A DNA stretch of 64,000 bases, taken from contig JAIEMT010000009.1 in NCBI GenBank assembly GCA_019751945.1, forward strand, positions 30,953 to 94,952. Reading direction: 5' to 3'. Of this stretch, positions 1-7,756 are shown piece after piece. Position 1 is the first letter of the stretch, and the number at the start of each line of letters is the position of its first letter. The position numbers were made by a program, and so were the translations under genes. Source of the DNA: a bacterium (GTDB lineage Bacteria; Bdellovibrionota; UBA1018). Below the pieces are notes generated by a model. It was given only the letters and a program-made list of their open reading frames with translations. It was not told where the DNA came from and searched no databases.

Positions 1-389
1 AAGAAATTCGAATCGATCGAAATGACGTTGAACCCCGATTCGTAAAGCGACTGAGTAATAAATTTATTGCCGCCACCTTGGAAAGTGCCGCCGATTCCGG
101 AGAGATACAAAATCACCGGGGCGTTTCGAACATCCTTGCCCTTCTGAACGTAGACGCCGTAGCGAAAGTCTGCAAACTCACCCAGAACGGCAACTTTCTT
201 CCGCTCCGGTTTCAAAGAAAGGGTTCGCACTTGCAGCGAATCCACCGCAGGTCGAATGAGCGCGAAGGTCACACTCGGTAAAAGCGGTTCGTTGTAAGGA
301 AACGGATAATCTTTGGATTGAATCTGCGTGGCGTGAGCGACACCGGACCATGCTGCAAATAACAGCACGAATGAGCTGAGCTGGATCAT
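1..389 (-). CDS. Partial secreted alpha/beta-hydrolase-like protein (N-terminal 129 residues)
   Basis: The reading frame starts at ATG 389 and runs off the left edge, so the C-terminal part is missing. The start is preceded by a GGGGGA ribosome site. The first 24 or so residues form a signal peptide (hydrophobic FVLLFAAW core, AHA cleavage motif), so the product is exported. From about residue 100 there is a strand followed by a Gly-rich turn (VILYLSGIGG) and then FNVISIDS. That pattern is typical of the first strands and oxyanion loop of an alpha/beta hydrolase. The nucleophile and the rest of the catalytic triad lie outside the window, so the hydrolase call is tentative. It follows fliI after 93 bp on the same strand but is probably not a flagellar gene. 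Confidence 0.6.
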   Translation of the reverse strand, partial: MIQLSSFVLLFAAWSGVAHATQIQSKDYPFPYNEPLLPSVTFALIRPAVDSLQVRTLSLKPERKKVAVLGEFADFRYGVYVQKGKDVRNAPVILYLSGIGGTFQGGGNKFITQSLYESGFNVISIDSNF

Positions 390-403
390 GATGAATTTCC
401 CCC

Positions 404-422
404 AAAAGAATCGTCCCGATTC
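404..422 (-). terminator. Small hairpin with T tract between fliI and the partial gene
   Basis: GAATCG and CGATTC are separated by three bases and followed on the minus strand by TTTT. The opposite strand also has a T run after the hairpin. It could end the flagellar transcript, but the stem is only 6 bp and it lies within 20 bp of the next start codon. Confidence 0.3.
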
Positions 423-482
423 CTTTTTTGAATTGGCCATCATTTCTAAGGGGGCGGGTCTGAAATGTCTAGAGAATCAAAG

Positions 483-1868
483 TCAGCGGAAAGCGACCTT
501 CTGAGGAGCTGGTCCTGTTGGTGCAGGCGGGGGTGCGCTAAAAGCTTCTGCAGCACGCACAATCGAATGCATTTGTGCTTCGGTTTCGGCGTAAGTCGCT
601 CGCTCTTCAATCGACTGCGCTAAGAAATTTCGAATCCGATCGATGGCATAGACGGCTTGATCAATGCGGGGGCTCGTGCCTCGAGCATAGGCACCGATGT
701 TGATCATGTCCTCCACCTGATTGTAGGTGGCCAACCATTCTCGAATCTTTCCCGCCCATTCTTGATGAGGTGCGTCCGTCACGGCGCGCATAACGCGGCT
801 TGCGCTTTGTAAAACATCAATCGCAGGAAAGAGATTTCGTTGAGCAATTTTTCTGGAAAGCACGATGTGACCATCCAAAATTGCACGAGACGCATCAGCG
901 ATCGGATCATCTAAATCATCGCCTTCCACCAGAACTGTGAAGAGCCCGGTGATGCTTCCCGCTTTTTCACCCGTACCTGCGCGCTCGAGCAGTTTGGGAA
1001 GCTGAGAGAACACACTCGGCGTGTACCCCTTGGAAGCAGGCGGCTCACCCATCGAAAGACCGATTTCTCTTTGGGCCATACAAAAACGCGTGACCGAATC
1101 CATCAGCATCAGAACGTCTTTACCTTGATCTCGAAAATATTCCGCAATCGTCGAAGCCACGAAGGCTCCGCGCATTCTTAAAAGCGGCGATTGATCGGAG
1201 GTCGCAACAATCACCACCGATCGAGCCAAACCTTCCGGACCCAGATCGCGCTCGATGAATTCGCGCACTTCTCTTCCGCGCTCTCCGATCAACGCAATGA
1301 CGTTGACATCCGCAGCGGTGTAGCGAGCCATCATGCCCAGCAAAACGGATTTTCCCACGCCTGATCCCGCCAGAATGCCCACTCTTTGGCCCTTGCCACA
1401 GGTCAGAAGACCATTGATGGCACGAATGCCTAGATCGAGCGGCTTTGAAATCATTTCTCGTTGCAACGGGTGCGTCGGCGACTGGTAGAGACTGCGTTCT
1501 TCTAAACGATTCTTAAGTGAATCCAGGGGACCTTTGCCATCAATGGGATTTCCTCTCGCATCGAGAACTCGCCCCAGAAGCTCATGGCCCACCTTCACGG
1601 TGGATGCCTTTTTCTTTAAAGACACCAGGCACTGATTGCTAATTCCCGGAAGATCTTCAAACGGCATCAGCACCACGCGCTTGTCTTTGAAACCGATGAC
1701 TTCGGCTTCCGCACCATTTTCAATTTCACAAATACTTCCGACAGACGCACCGGAGAGCTGCGCCTCGTAAATCAACCCAAGTGATTTCGTGATTTTTCCG
1801 GCCTCGTGATAGACCAAGCCTTGATTCAACCGCTTTTTGTAGACTTCGGGATCAATCTTCCACGACAC
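483..1868 (-). CDS. fliI: Flagellum-specific ATPase FliI
   Basis: This is the ATPase of the flagellar type III export apparatus. It forms a cytoplasmic hexamer below the export gate and is regulated by FliH. The 461 residues match the usual family length. An N-terminal beta domain is followed by Walker A GSGVGKS at 168-174, the IGERGREV stretch near 194 and Walker B VLMLMDS at 252-258. The C-terminal tail ends in a Pro/Ala-rich stretch. The start codon lies inside the end of fliH (17-bp overlap), indicating translational coupling. It is the last flagellar gene of the operon here; fliJ, which often follows fliI, is not found next to it. Confidence 0.96.
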   Translation of the reverse strand: MSWKIDPEVYKKRLNQGLVYHEAGKITKSLGLIYEAQLSGASVGSICEIENGAEAEVIGFKDKRVVLMPFEDLPGISNQCLVSLKKKASTVKVGHELLGRVLDARGNPIDGKGPLDSLKNRLEERSLYQSPTHPLQREMISKPLDLGIRAINGLLTCGKGQRVGILAGSGVGKSVLLGMMARYTAADVNVIALIGERGREVREFIERDLGPEGLARSVVIVATSDQSPLLRMRGAFVASTIAEYFRDQGKDVLMLMDSVTRFCMAQREIGLSMGEPPASKGYTPSVFSQLPKLLERAGTGEKAGSITGLFTVLVEGDDLDDPIADASRAILDGHIVLSRKIAQRNLFPAIDVLQSASRVMRAVTDAPHQEWAGKIREWLATYNQVEDMINIGAYARGTSPRIDQAVYAIDRIRNFLAQSIEERATYAETEAQMHSIVRAAEAFSAPPPAPTGPAPQKVAFR

Positions 1869-2730
1869 GCGCGGCTCCTGACTGAGAAGCAGCCTCGTAA
1901 ATCCCCTTCAGCTGCTGATCGATGCTGGCGTCGATGAAGTTCCAATCGGTTTCAATCGTGCAACCGCCGCCCTTCACTTCTTCGGAAGGTTCAATGTGGA
2001 GGTTCTGAAGATTGCCAAGCTTCTTTTCCAAGCCTTCGCGCAAGCTCGCGGCCGTTTCGATGTCCGAAGGATTGAGGCGAATTTTAATATTGTCGCGCAC
2101 ACCGACGCGCTCAATCAGATCGGTGGCTAAGCGAAGAAGGTAATCCTTGTCCGTCTGTAACTCTTTTAAAAGAACCATTCGGCCAATTCTGAAAATTAAA
2201 TCGATGAGAAACTTTTCGTTCTCTCTGAAAATTTCTTTCTTGGCGGCTTCACTAGCAGCCAAGAACGCATCAAACTGTTCGAGACGATTCTTTCCTTCAG
2301 CCTGAAACTCTTTATGAGCCTTCTCATGCCCTTCCTGTCGACCGGCTTCGAAACCCTCTTTCAGGGCTTTCTCTTTGGTTTCGTCAAATACAGCGGAAAT
2401 ACGTGAGCGCACCTTCTCTTCGATGACTCGACGTTCTTCTACCTCGATGGCCAACGGATCCCGAAGCAAGGAGTTGACGCTAAATCGAGAAGCTTTGCGA
2501 GTTTTTGCTGAACGATCGGGATCGGTCGCTGCGAGTGGGCCGAAGCGGGCTTTTACACTTTTGTATTCGCCTTGACCGGATTCCATCAGCTTCTGCGGCT
2601 GATAGTCGATGACTTTGGATGTGACTTCTTTGTCGAGCTGAAGGATCTGAGGGCCTTTGTTGTCCTCGCTCTGTTCCTTCGCAACATCGAAGCCATTCAT
2701 TTTGAACTTGTCGGTAGCCTTGGTAGCCAT
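1852..2730 (-). CDS. fliH: Flagellar assembly protein FliH
   Basis: FliH is the negative regulator and stator-like partner of the FliI ATPase. The 292-residue protein has a long polar N-terminus and then a helical region with the GxxxG-like spacing typical of FliH (GFEAGRQEGHEKA around residues 125-137). A conserved C-terminal domain follows (LIFRIGRMVLLKEL, then IKIRLNPSDIE) that resembles the V-type ATPase E-subunit fold. It is longer than enterobacterial FliH (about 235 residues), with the extra length at the N-terminus. It lies between fliG and fliI in the same operon and overlaps the fliI start. Confidence 0.9.
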   Translation of the reverse strand: MATKATDKFKMNGFDVAKEQSEDNKGPQILQLDKEVTSKVIDYQPQKLMESGQGEYKSVKARFGPLAATDPDRSAKTRKASRFSVNSLLRDPLAIEVEERRVIEEKVRSRISAVFDETKEKALKEGFEAGRQEGHEKAHKEFQAEGKNRLEQFDAFLAASEAAKKEIFRENEKFLIDLIFRIGRMVLLKELQTDKDYLLRLATDLIERVGVRDNIKIRLNPSDIETAASLREGLEKKLGNLQNLHIEPSEEVKGGGCTIETDWNFIDASIDQQLKGIYEAASQSGAARVVED

Positions 2731-2744
2731 CTACTCGTTCCCTT

Positions 2745-3758
2745 TTATACGAGAGCGTCCGCTTCGCCGCCTCTGCTGATGATAATCTTGCCTTCCGCTT
2801 CAAGCCGCTTCGCCACGTTGACGATTTCTTGCTGAGCGGTTTCCACATCGGAAAGACGAACCGGTCCCATGGCCTCCAAGTCTTCCTTGAGGAGCTCGGC
2901 CGCACGCTTCGAAATGTTGCGGAAAATCTTGTCGCGAATCTCTTCCGGCGCTGTTTTGAGTGCCACGACCAGTTTGTCGTTGGCCACTTCCTTGAGCAGC
3001 ATTTGCATTCCACGATCGTCGATGAAGATAATGTCTTCGAACACGAACATGAGTTTGCGAATTTCTTCCGCCAATTGCGGGTCTTTTTCTTCGACACGCG
3101 CCATGATGTTTTGCTCGCTCGTCTTGTCCATGACGTTGAGCATTTCGGCGATAGGTTGGACGCCGCCGAGTTGCTGGGTGTCGATGGAGCCCAAAGTCGC
3201 CAATTCCTGCTTGAGAACCTCGTCGACTTGAGCGATGAGGTTCGGCGAAATAAAGTCGAGGTTCGAGATACGAAGCACGACTTCGGTCTGAATGGCTTCG
3301 GGCAAGCGCTTGAGAACTTCGCACTTCTTGGCCGGATCTAAATGCGCCAAGATAAGAGCGATGGTTTGCGGATGCTCGTTGACCAAGAAGTTGGCCAAGG
3401 TACGAGAGTCGACCAGCTCGAGAGCTTCGAGGGTACGGCTGCCTTCCACGACCGAGAGTTGACCCAAAACCGTTTTAGCGCGCTCTTCGCCCAAAGTAGC
3501 CAGAACGAAGTCGCGTCCCATCGCGTGACCAAAGATCAGATTTTCTTCTTCCGCGATTTCCGAATAGAAAGCTTCGAGAACGTTTTTCACCACCGGAATC
3601 GGCGCCTTCGTGACCTGCCCCATGGCGCTCACCAGACGTTTCACGTCGTTGTCCTTCATCTTCTTAAAGATCTGAGCCGTCACTTGGTTTCCCAGGACGT
3701 TCAGTAGAAGAGCCGACTTCTCTATTCCCGACATTTCGTCAAAGTTTTCGTAGGTCAT
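2745..3758 (-). CDS. fliG: Flagellar motor switch protein FliG
   Basis: FliG is the C-ring protein that bridges the MS ring (FliF) to FliM and transmits torque from the stator. The protein is 337 residues, as expected for the family. The EHPQ motif of the middle domain is at residues 128-131, followed by TIALILAHL. The C-terminal charged torque helix region (IIFIDDRGMQMLLKEV, then LVVALKTAPEE) is intact. The gene is 14 bp upstream of fliH and 15 bp downstream of the fliF stop, within the single minus-strand flagellar operon. Confidence 0.96.
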   Translation of the reverse strand: MTYENFDEMSGIEKSALLLNVLGNQVTAQIFKKMKDNDVKRLVSAMGQVTKAPIPVVKNVLEAFYSEIAEEENLIFGHAMGRDFVLATLGEERAKTVLGQLSVVEGSRTLEALELVDSRTLANFLVNEHPQTIALILAHLDPAKKCEVLKRLPEAIQTEVVLRISNLDFISPNLIAQVDEVLKQELATLGSIDTQQLGGVQPIAEMLNVMDKTSEQNIMARVEEKDPQLAEEIRKLMFVFEDIIFIDDRGMQMLLKEVANDKLVVALKTAPEEIRDKIFRNISKRAAELLKEDLEAMGPVRLSDVETAQQEIVNVAKRLEAEGKIIISRGGEADALV

Positions 3759-3773
3759 GGCCGAGTATCCTCT

Positions 3774-5477
3774 TTATGCGCTCTTACCTTTACCGGGTGC
3801 TGAACCAGCCGCTTCTGCCTTCTTCTTATTCGATTCGCGGATGACCCATTCCTTCAAGATCAGAGCGGCTTTGTGCGGATTTGCATCCACCAAGCTGATA
3901 ATCTTCTCTTTAATCATTTCGCCTTCGACCTTTTCGGGGTCGATCTTCTCAGGCATCACAGGGATATTGTCTTCCAAGTTCGGGAGAGAAGAATTCTTCT
4001 GCATCTTCTCGAGCTCTTCGATCGTCTGTGGCAAGAAGGTTTCCACGCTGTCGATCGTGTTCTCGGTCACCCAACGAATGAACGGACGAACCACGAACAA
4101 GAAGAACAGTGCAATGGTGATTCCGATGACCGTGTACATGAGCATCTTCTGGAAGTAGATCTTCTTCTCGTTATCCGCCAAGATGCGATCTGCTTCTTCA
4201 AAGTCTTCGCGGCTGAACTCAATACTCTTCACTTCAATGGTGTCACCGCGCTTGCGATCCAAACCGACGACATTCGCCACCAAGCCTTCAAACTCTTTTA
4301 ACTTCTCAGGGCTCCAGGCCTCCACAGAAGCCGGAGCGCGAGTCCCATCTTTTCCAGCAGCGCCCTTCACGGTTTTACCATCCACCATGACTGCTACAGA
4401 AAGACGCTTGGGTTCACCCAAAGGTTTGCGTGTGCTCTTCACCACTTGCGGCACTCGATAATTGATAATTTCGCGATTGGTCTTCGTATCGTTTCGAACT
4501 TGAGCGTTCGGCGCTGGCGGTTGCCCCGGAGTGTTCGACGCCGCTCCTGCTAACCCATATGGGCCAGGGCGTGAACCTTCCATCGATTTCACATCGCGCT
4601 CGACCGATGCCGTTGCAGCAGCATCTCCGTCGTACGACGTTTGAGTTTCTTGAACCTGAGAGAAATCTAAATCCGCATTGACTCGGGCCACCACGCGACC
4701 ATCGCCGACGACTTTACCCAACATCGCTTCGATTCGCTTTTCGAGATCGCTTTCCACCTTCTGCTTGTATTCCAGCTGAGTGGCGGTCTCTGCGGCAAAC
4801 GGATCACGTGGATTGCTCGAAAGCACTTTTCCGAAAGAATCCACAATCACGACGTCGGAGATTTCCATGCCCTCAACAGCGCGGGCCACTAAATTTCCAA
4901 TCCCGTAGACTTGTTTCTCGGTGAGAACTGTTCCTGGTTCCAAATCCAAAACCACTGAAGCAGAAGACTTTTTCTGATCTTCCACGAAAGCGGTTTTCTG
5001 AGGAATGGCCAGATGAACACGCGACCGCTTCACGCCTTTGATGGAACCGATGGTTCGCATCAATTCGCCTTCCTTAGCGCGCTTTTCGTTAATCTTCTGA
5101 ACGAAACTGGTGGTCCCTAGGCTTTGCTTATCGAAAACTTCGTAACCGACAACACTCGTTTGTGGCAATCCCATCATTGCTAACTTCAACCGAAGGTCGT
5201 AAACGCTCTCTGGTGGGATGGCAATGTTCTTTCCTGTCGGGTCCACTGTGAACGGAATTCGCTCGTCCCGAAGAATTCGAATGATGTTAGTGGAGTCTTC
5301 CGGATTCAAGTTCGTCAGCAGCGGCTGATAGGTCTTTCCCCCAGCTAAGAAGAAGAGCCCTGCCATCGCAACCGTGATGATCGATCCGATCACCAGGAAG
5401 GCCATCTTCCTCGCAGGCGTTAAGCCGTTGATGAAGTCGGAAACATGTCCGTAAACTTTCTTAAAATATTCAAGCAC
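3774..5477 (-). CDS. fliF: Flagellar MS-ring protein FliF
   Basis: FliF forms the membrane ring on which the basal body and export gate assemble. The 567-residue product has a transmembrane segment at about 25-45, a periplasmic YscJ/FliF domain, a Pro/Gly-rich linker near 300-330 and a second transmembrane segment at about 446-468. The C-terminal cytoplasmic tail contains NPHKAALILKEW, the usual FliG-binding helix. The gene is followed by fliG and preceded by fliE, the standard order. Confidence 0.96.
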   Translation of the reverse strand: MLEYFKKVYGHVSDFINGLTPARKMAFLVIGSIITVAMAGLFFLAGGKTYQPLLTNLNPEDSTNIIRILRDERIPFTVDPTGKNIAIPPESVYDLRLKLAMMGLPQTSVVGYEVFDKQSLGTTSFVQKINEKRAKEGELMRTIGSIKGVKRSRVHLAIPQKTAFVEDQKKSSASVVLDLEPGTVLTEKQVYGIGNLVARAVEGMEISDVVIVDSFGKVLSSNPRDPFAAETATQLEYKQKVESDLEKRIEAMLGKVVGDGRVVARVNADLDFSQVQETQTSYDGDAAATASVERDVKSMEGSRPGPYGLAGAASNTPGQPPAPNAQVRNDTKTNREIINYRVPQVVKSTRKPLGEPKRLSVAVMVDGKTVKGAAGKDGTRAPASVEAWSPEKLKEFEGLVANVVGLDRKRGDTIEVKSIEFSREDFEEADRILADNEKKIYFQKMLMYTVIGITIALFFLFVVRPFIRWVTENTIDSVETFLPQTIEELEKMQKNSSLPNLEDNIPVMPEKIDPEKVEGEMIKEKIISLVDANPHKAALILKEWVIRESNKKKAEAAGSAPGKGKSA

Positions 5478-5497
5478 AGTTCAGTCCCTCACCCACA

Positions 5498-5866
5498 CTA
5501 GACCTGCATTCTCATGATTTCTCGGTACGCATCCAAAATCTTGTTACGTACTTGCATCATGAGTTTGAGCGACGAATCTGCTCGCTCAATTGTCAGCATC
5601 GTCTCGTGAATATTTTTGTTCCGTCCCGCAACCATTTCCTTGATCGCAGTATCTGCCTGAGTTTGGAGTTCGTTCACTTTAGAAACAGAGTCTCGCAGGA
5701 TATCTGAGAAGGTCGTTCCGTTCGGCATCGCCGTAGCCGGAGTGAGCCCTTCTTTCTCAGCAACATGATTGACTCGAAGTTCAGCAGCCGCAGGACTTTG
5801 GCCCATGAACTGGTCCACATTCCCACTTTCAACAATTCTGCCCATCGTTTCGATCGTGTTATTCAT
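5498..5866 (-). CDS. fliE: Flagellar hook-basal body protein FliE
   Basis: FliE links the MS ring to the proximal rod and is one of the first substrates through the export gate. The 122-residue length fits. The C-terminal half has the typical conserved helices, including HETMLTIERADSSLKLMMQVRNK and AYREIMRMQ at the end. The Ala/Thr-rich N-terminus is divergent, as is normal. It starts 3 bp after the flgC stop, so it is translated from the same message. Confidence 0.93.
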   Translation of the reverse strand: MNNTIETMGRIVESGNVDQFMGQSPAAAELRVNHVAEKEGLTPATAMPNGTTFSDILRDSVSKVNELQTQADTAIKEMVAGRNKNIHETMLTIERADSSLKLMMQVRNKILDAYREIMRMQV

Positions 5867-5869
5867 CTA

Positions 5870-6310
5870 CTATCTCCCGATCTCCAACGCCTTTTGTGCC
5901 ATTGTCTTAGCGGCATTCATGGCGGTGACGTTTGCTTCATAAGAGCGTTGCGCGGCAATCATATTGGCCATTTCTTCAACGTGGTTCACATTCGGCATAG
6001 CGACGTAACCTTCGGCATTCGCGTCGGGGTGCTTGGGATTGTAGACCAATCTGGGAGGACGCTGGTCTTCTACAATCTCCTCGACTTGAACTCCTTGGAT
6101 CTGCTCGTCGAGCTGATTGGTTAAAATTTCACCAAAGCTCTCGCGGTCCGTTTGTGCAGCTAACAAGGGATCTTTTCGACGATACGGTCCCGTCCCGTCC
6201 GCATTTCGAGTCGTCTCCGCATTCGCGATATTACTCGAGATGGTATTGAGGCGTTTCGTTTGCGCATCTAATCCGGTTGCGCTCACTCGCATCGATGAAA
6301 AGAAATCCAT
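5870..6310 (-). CDS. flgC: Flagellar basal-body rod protein FlgC
   Basis: FlgC is a proximal rod subunit. The 146-residue protein has the N-terminal rod signature (LNTISSNIANAETTR around 22-36) and the C-terminal coiled segment NHVEEMANMIAAQRSYEAN shared by rod and hook proteins. The start lies 2 bp after the flgB stop. Rod proteins are exported by the FliI-driven type III apparatus encoded just downstream. Confidence 0.95.
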   Translation of the reverse strand: MDFFSSMRVSATGLDAQTKRLNTISSNIANAETTRNADGTGPYRRKDPLLAAQTDRESFGEILTNQLDEQIQGVQVEEIVEDQRPPRLVYNPKHPDANAEGYVAMPNVNHVEEMANMIAAQRSYEANVTAMNAAKTMAQKALEIGR

Positions 6311-6312
6311 GG

Positions 6313-6732
6313 TTATCTACCTCCGCCGCCACCTTCAGAGATGGCGTACTTCAACATGGCCAGTTTTCGTTTGAGCATTTCTGCAGAGCTGTCATACAGG
6401 ACGTGGTTTTCCGCGAGTTTTGCCATTTCCGCAGCCCGATCGACTGTGTTTCCATCCAGCGACTCCACACCATTGGGATCGTCGTAAATTTCTGGATTCA
6501 CAGCTTCAGTCGGAGTGCGAACAAGGTGATCCGGATCGGCGCCCTGGGCTTGCAGGCGATCGCCGACGTTGAGCGCATCTCGCAACGCAGTTTCAAACTC
6601 CATGGTCTTAGCTTTGTAACCAGGAGTATCTGCGTTAGAGATGTTGGAGCTGATGACGTTCTGATTCACGAGCCGCAAGTTCAGCGACGTATTCAGCGCA
6701 CCAATAGTAGGATCAAAACCGCTGTCCACCAC
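6313..6732 (-). CDS. flgB: Flagellar basal-body rod protein FlgB
   Basis: FlgB is the other proximal rod subunit. The 139-residue protein carries VISSNISNADTPGYKAK near residues 26-42, the classic rod N-terminal motif. The chosen start is GTG 6732, the first of two tandem GTG codons, with a GAGGGGG ribosome site 4-5 bases upstream. It is the first structural flagellar gene after the sigma-54 activator, from which it is separated by 76 bp containing a hairpin. Confidence 0.93.
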   Translation of the reverse strand: MVDSGFDPTIGALNTSLNLRLVNQNVISSNISNADTPGYKAKTMEFETALRDALNVGDRLQAQGADPDHLVRTPTEAVNPEIYDDPNGVESLDGNTVDRAAEMAKLAENHVLYDSSAEMLKRKLAMLKYAISEGGGGGR

Positions 6733-6764
6733 AATTCCCCCTCGAGTCAGTATAACTCAAACTT

Positions 6765-6784
6765 CCGCCATCAATGCATGGCGG
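6765..6784 (-). other. Intercistronic hairpin between the sigma-54 activator and flgB
   Basis: CCGCCAT and ATGGCGG form a 7-bp inverted repeat around a 6-nt loop, with no T tract after it. A second small repeat, GGCAA/TTGCC, overlaps its right end (6783-6795). It may be an mRNA processing or partial termination point that separates regulator from rod gene expression. Confidence 0.4.
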
Positions 6785-6808
6785 CAAATCTTGCCCACGC
6801 AGGCGACT

Positions 6809-7756
6809 TTACACTCGGATTCCCAAGCGGCGATAATCCGCAAGCTTGTTACGAAGCGTGCGAATGGAAATTCCAAGCGCGCGCGCCGTGTGAGTCCGAT
6901 TGCCTAAGTGATATTGGAGCGCCTCAAGAATGACGTTTCTTTCGATGTCATCCAAAGTGCGACCCGGAATCCAGCCCGCCTTATCCATCTCGAGATTCGG
7001 GCCATCGCCAGTTCTCTCAATGTGAATATCTTTCGGAGCAACCTTCTGGTCCTTCGCCGTCAGAACAGCACGTTCCATCACGTTCTCGAGTTCGCGAACG
7101 TTTCCTGGCCAGCTGTGGGAATCCAAAAGAGCCACTGCTTCATCAGTGATGCAGTTCATGCCACGAGCCTGACCCGAATACGTTTCGATGAAGTGAGCAG
7201 CAAGAATCTTGATGTCACCCATACGTTCACGCAGAGGAGGCATCGTCAGATTCACAACGTTCAAGCGATAGAAAAGGTCTTCACGGAATTCGCCAGCCTT
7301 CACGCAGTCTGCCAAGTTCTTATTGGTGGTTGCAATGATACGAACATCCACCGGAAGGGGCTTCCGACCACCAATGCGATCGACTTCACCTTCTTGGATC
7401 ACGCGCAAAAGTTTTGCTTGGAGGCGAACGTCCATTTCGGAAATCTCATCCAAAAGCAAAGTACCGCCGTTAGCGAATTCAAACTTTCCGGCTTTGCTGG
7501 AAACTGCCCCGGTGAAAGCCCCACGCTCATAGCCGAAAAGTTCGGATTCGAGCAGGTTTTCCGGAATCGCAGCACAGTTAATTGCTACAAACGGTTTATG
7601 CGAACGGGTGCTGCCTTCATGAATAAGGCCAGCCATCAATTCCTTGCCCGTTCCGCTCTCGCCTTGAATCAACACGGTTGCCTTGCTTTGTGCGACCGTC
7701 TTCGCGAGTTGGATCAGCTCGAGCATCCTTCGATCTGACGTAATGATGTCACTCAT
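6809..7756 (-). CDS. Sigma-54-dependent flagellar transcription activator, receiver-less
   Basis: This 315-residue protein is a bacterial enhancer-binding protein without a receiver domain. Its AAA+ domain is intact: GESGTGKE (about 32-39), the sigma-54 contact loop GAFTGA (about 79-84), Walker B LLLDEISEM, sensor ATTNKNL, and FREDLFYRL with the arginine fingers. The C-terminal Fis-type helix-turn-helix (NRTHTARALGISIRTLRNKL) is of the kind seen in FlbD/FleR-type flagellar regulators. It overlaps the upstream TPR gene by 8 bp and lies upstream of flgB in the same operon, so it very probably controls middle or late flagellar genes. With no receiver, control must come from expression or a protein partner. 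Which of flbD, flgR or flrC it corresponds to cannot be decided here. Confidence 0.88.
   Translation of the reverse strand: MSDIITSDRRMLELIQLAKTVAQSKATVLIQGESGTGKELMAGLIHEGSTRSHKPFVAINCAAIPENLLESELFGYERGAFTGAVSSKAGKFEFANGGTLLLDEISEMDVRLQAKLLRVIQEGEVDRIGGRKPLPVDVRIIATTNKNLADCVKAGEFREDLFYRLNVVNLTMPPLRERMGDIKILAAHFIETYSGQARGMNCITDEAVALLDSHSWPGNVRELENVMERAVLTAKDQKVAPKDIHIERTGDGPNLEMDKAGWIPGRTLDDIERNVILEALQYHLGNRTHTARALGISIRTLRNKLADYRRLGIRV

Noticed and set aside
2480..3341. Long overlapping frames inside fliG and fliH on both strands
   Set aside because: They lie within well-supported flagellar genes and translate to Arg/Ser-rich or irregular sequence with no family resemblance.
6783..6798. Sigma-54-like sequence GTGGGCAAGATTTGCC on the minus strand before flgB
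   Set aside because: GG and GC are 9 bases apart, not 10. The spacing is strict for sigma-54, and the site overlaps a hairpin.
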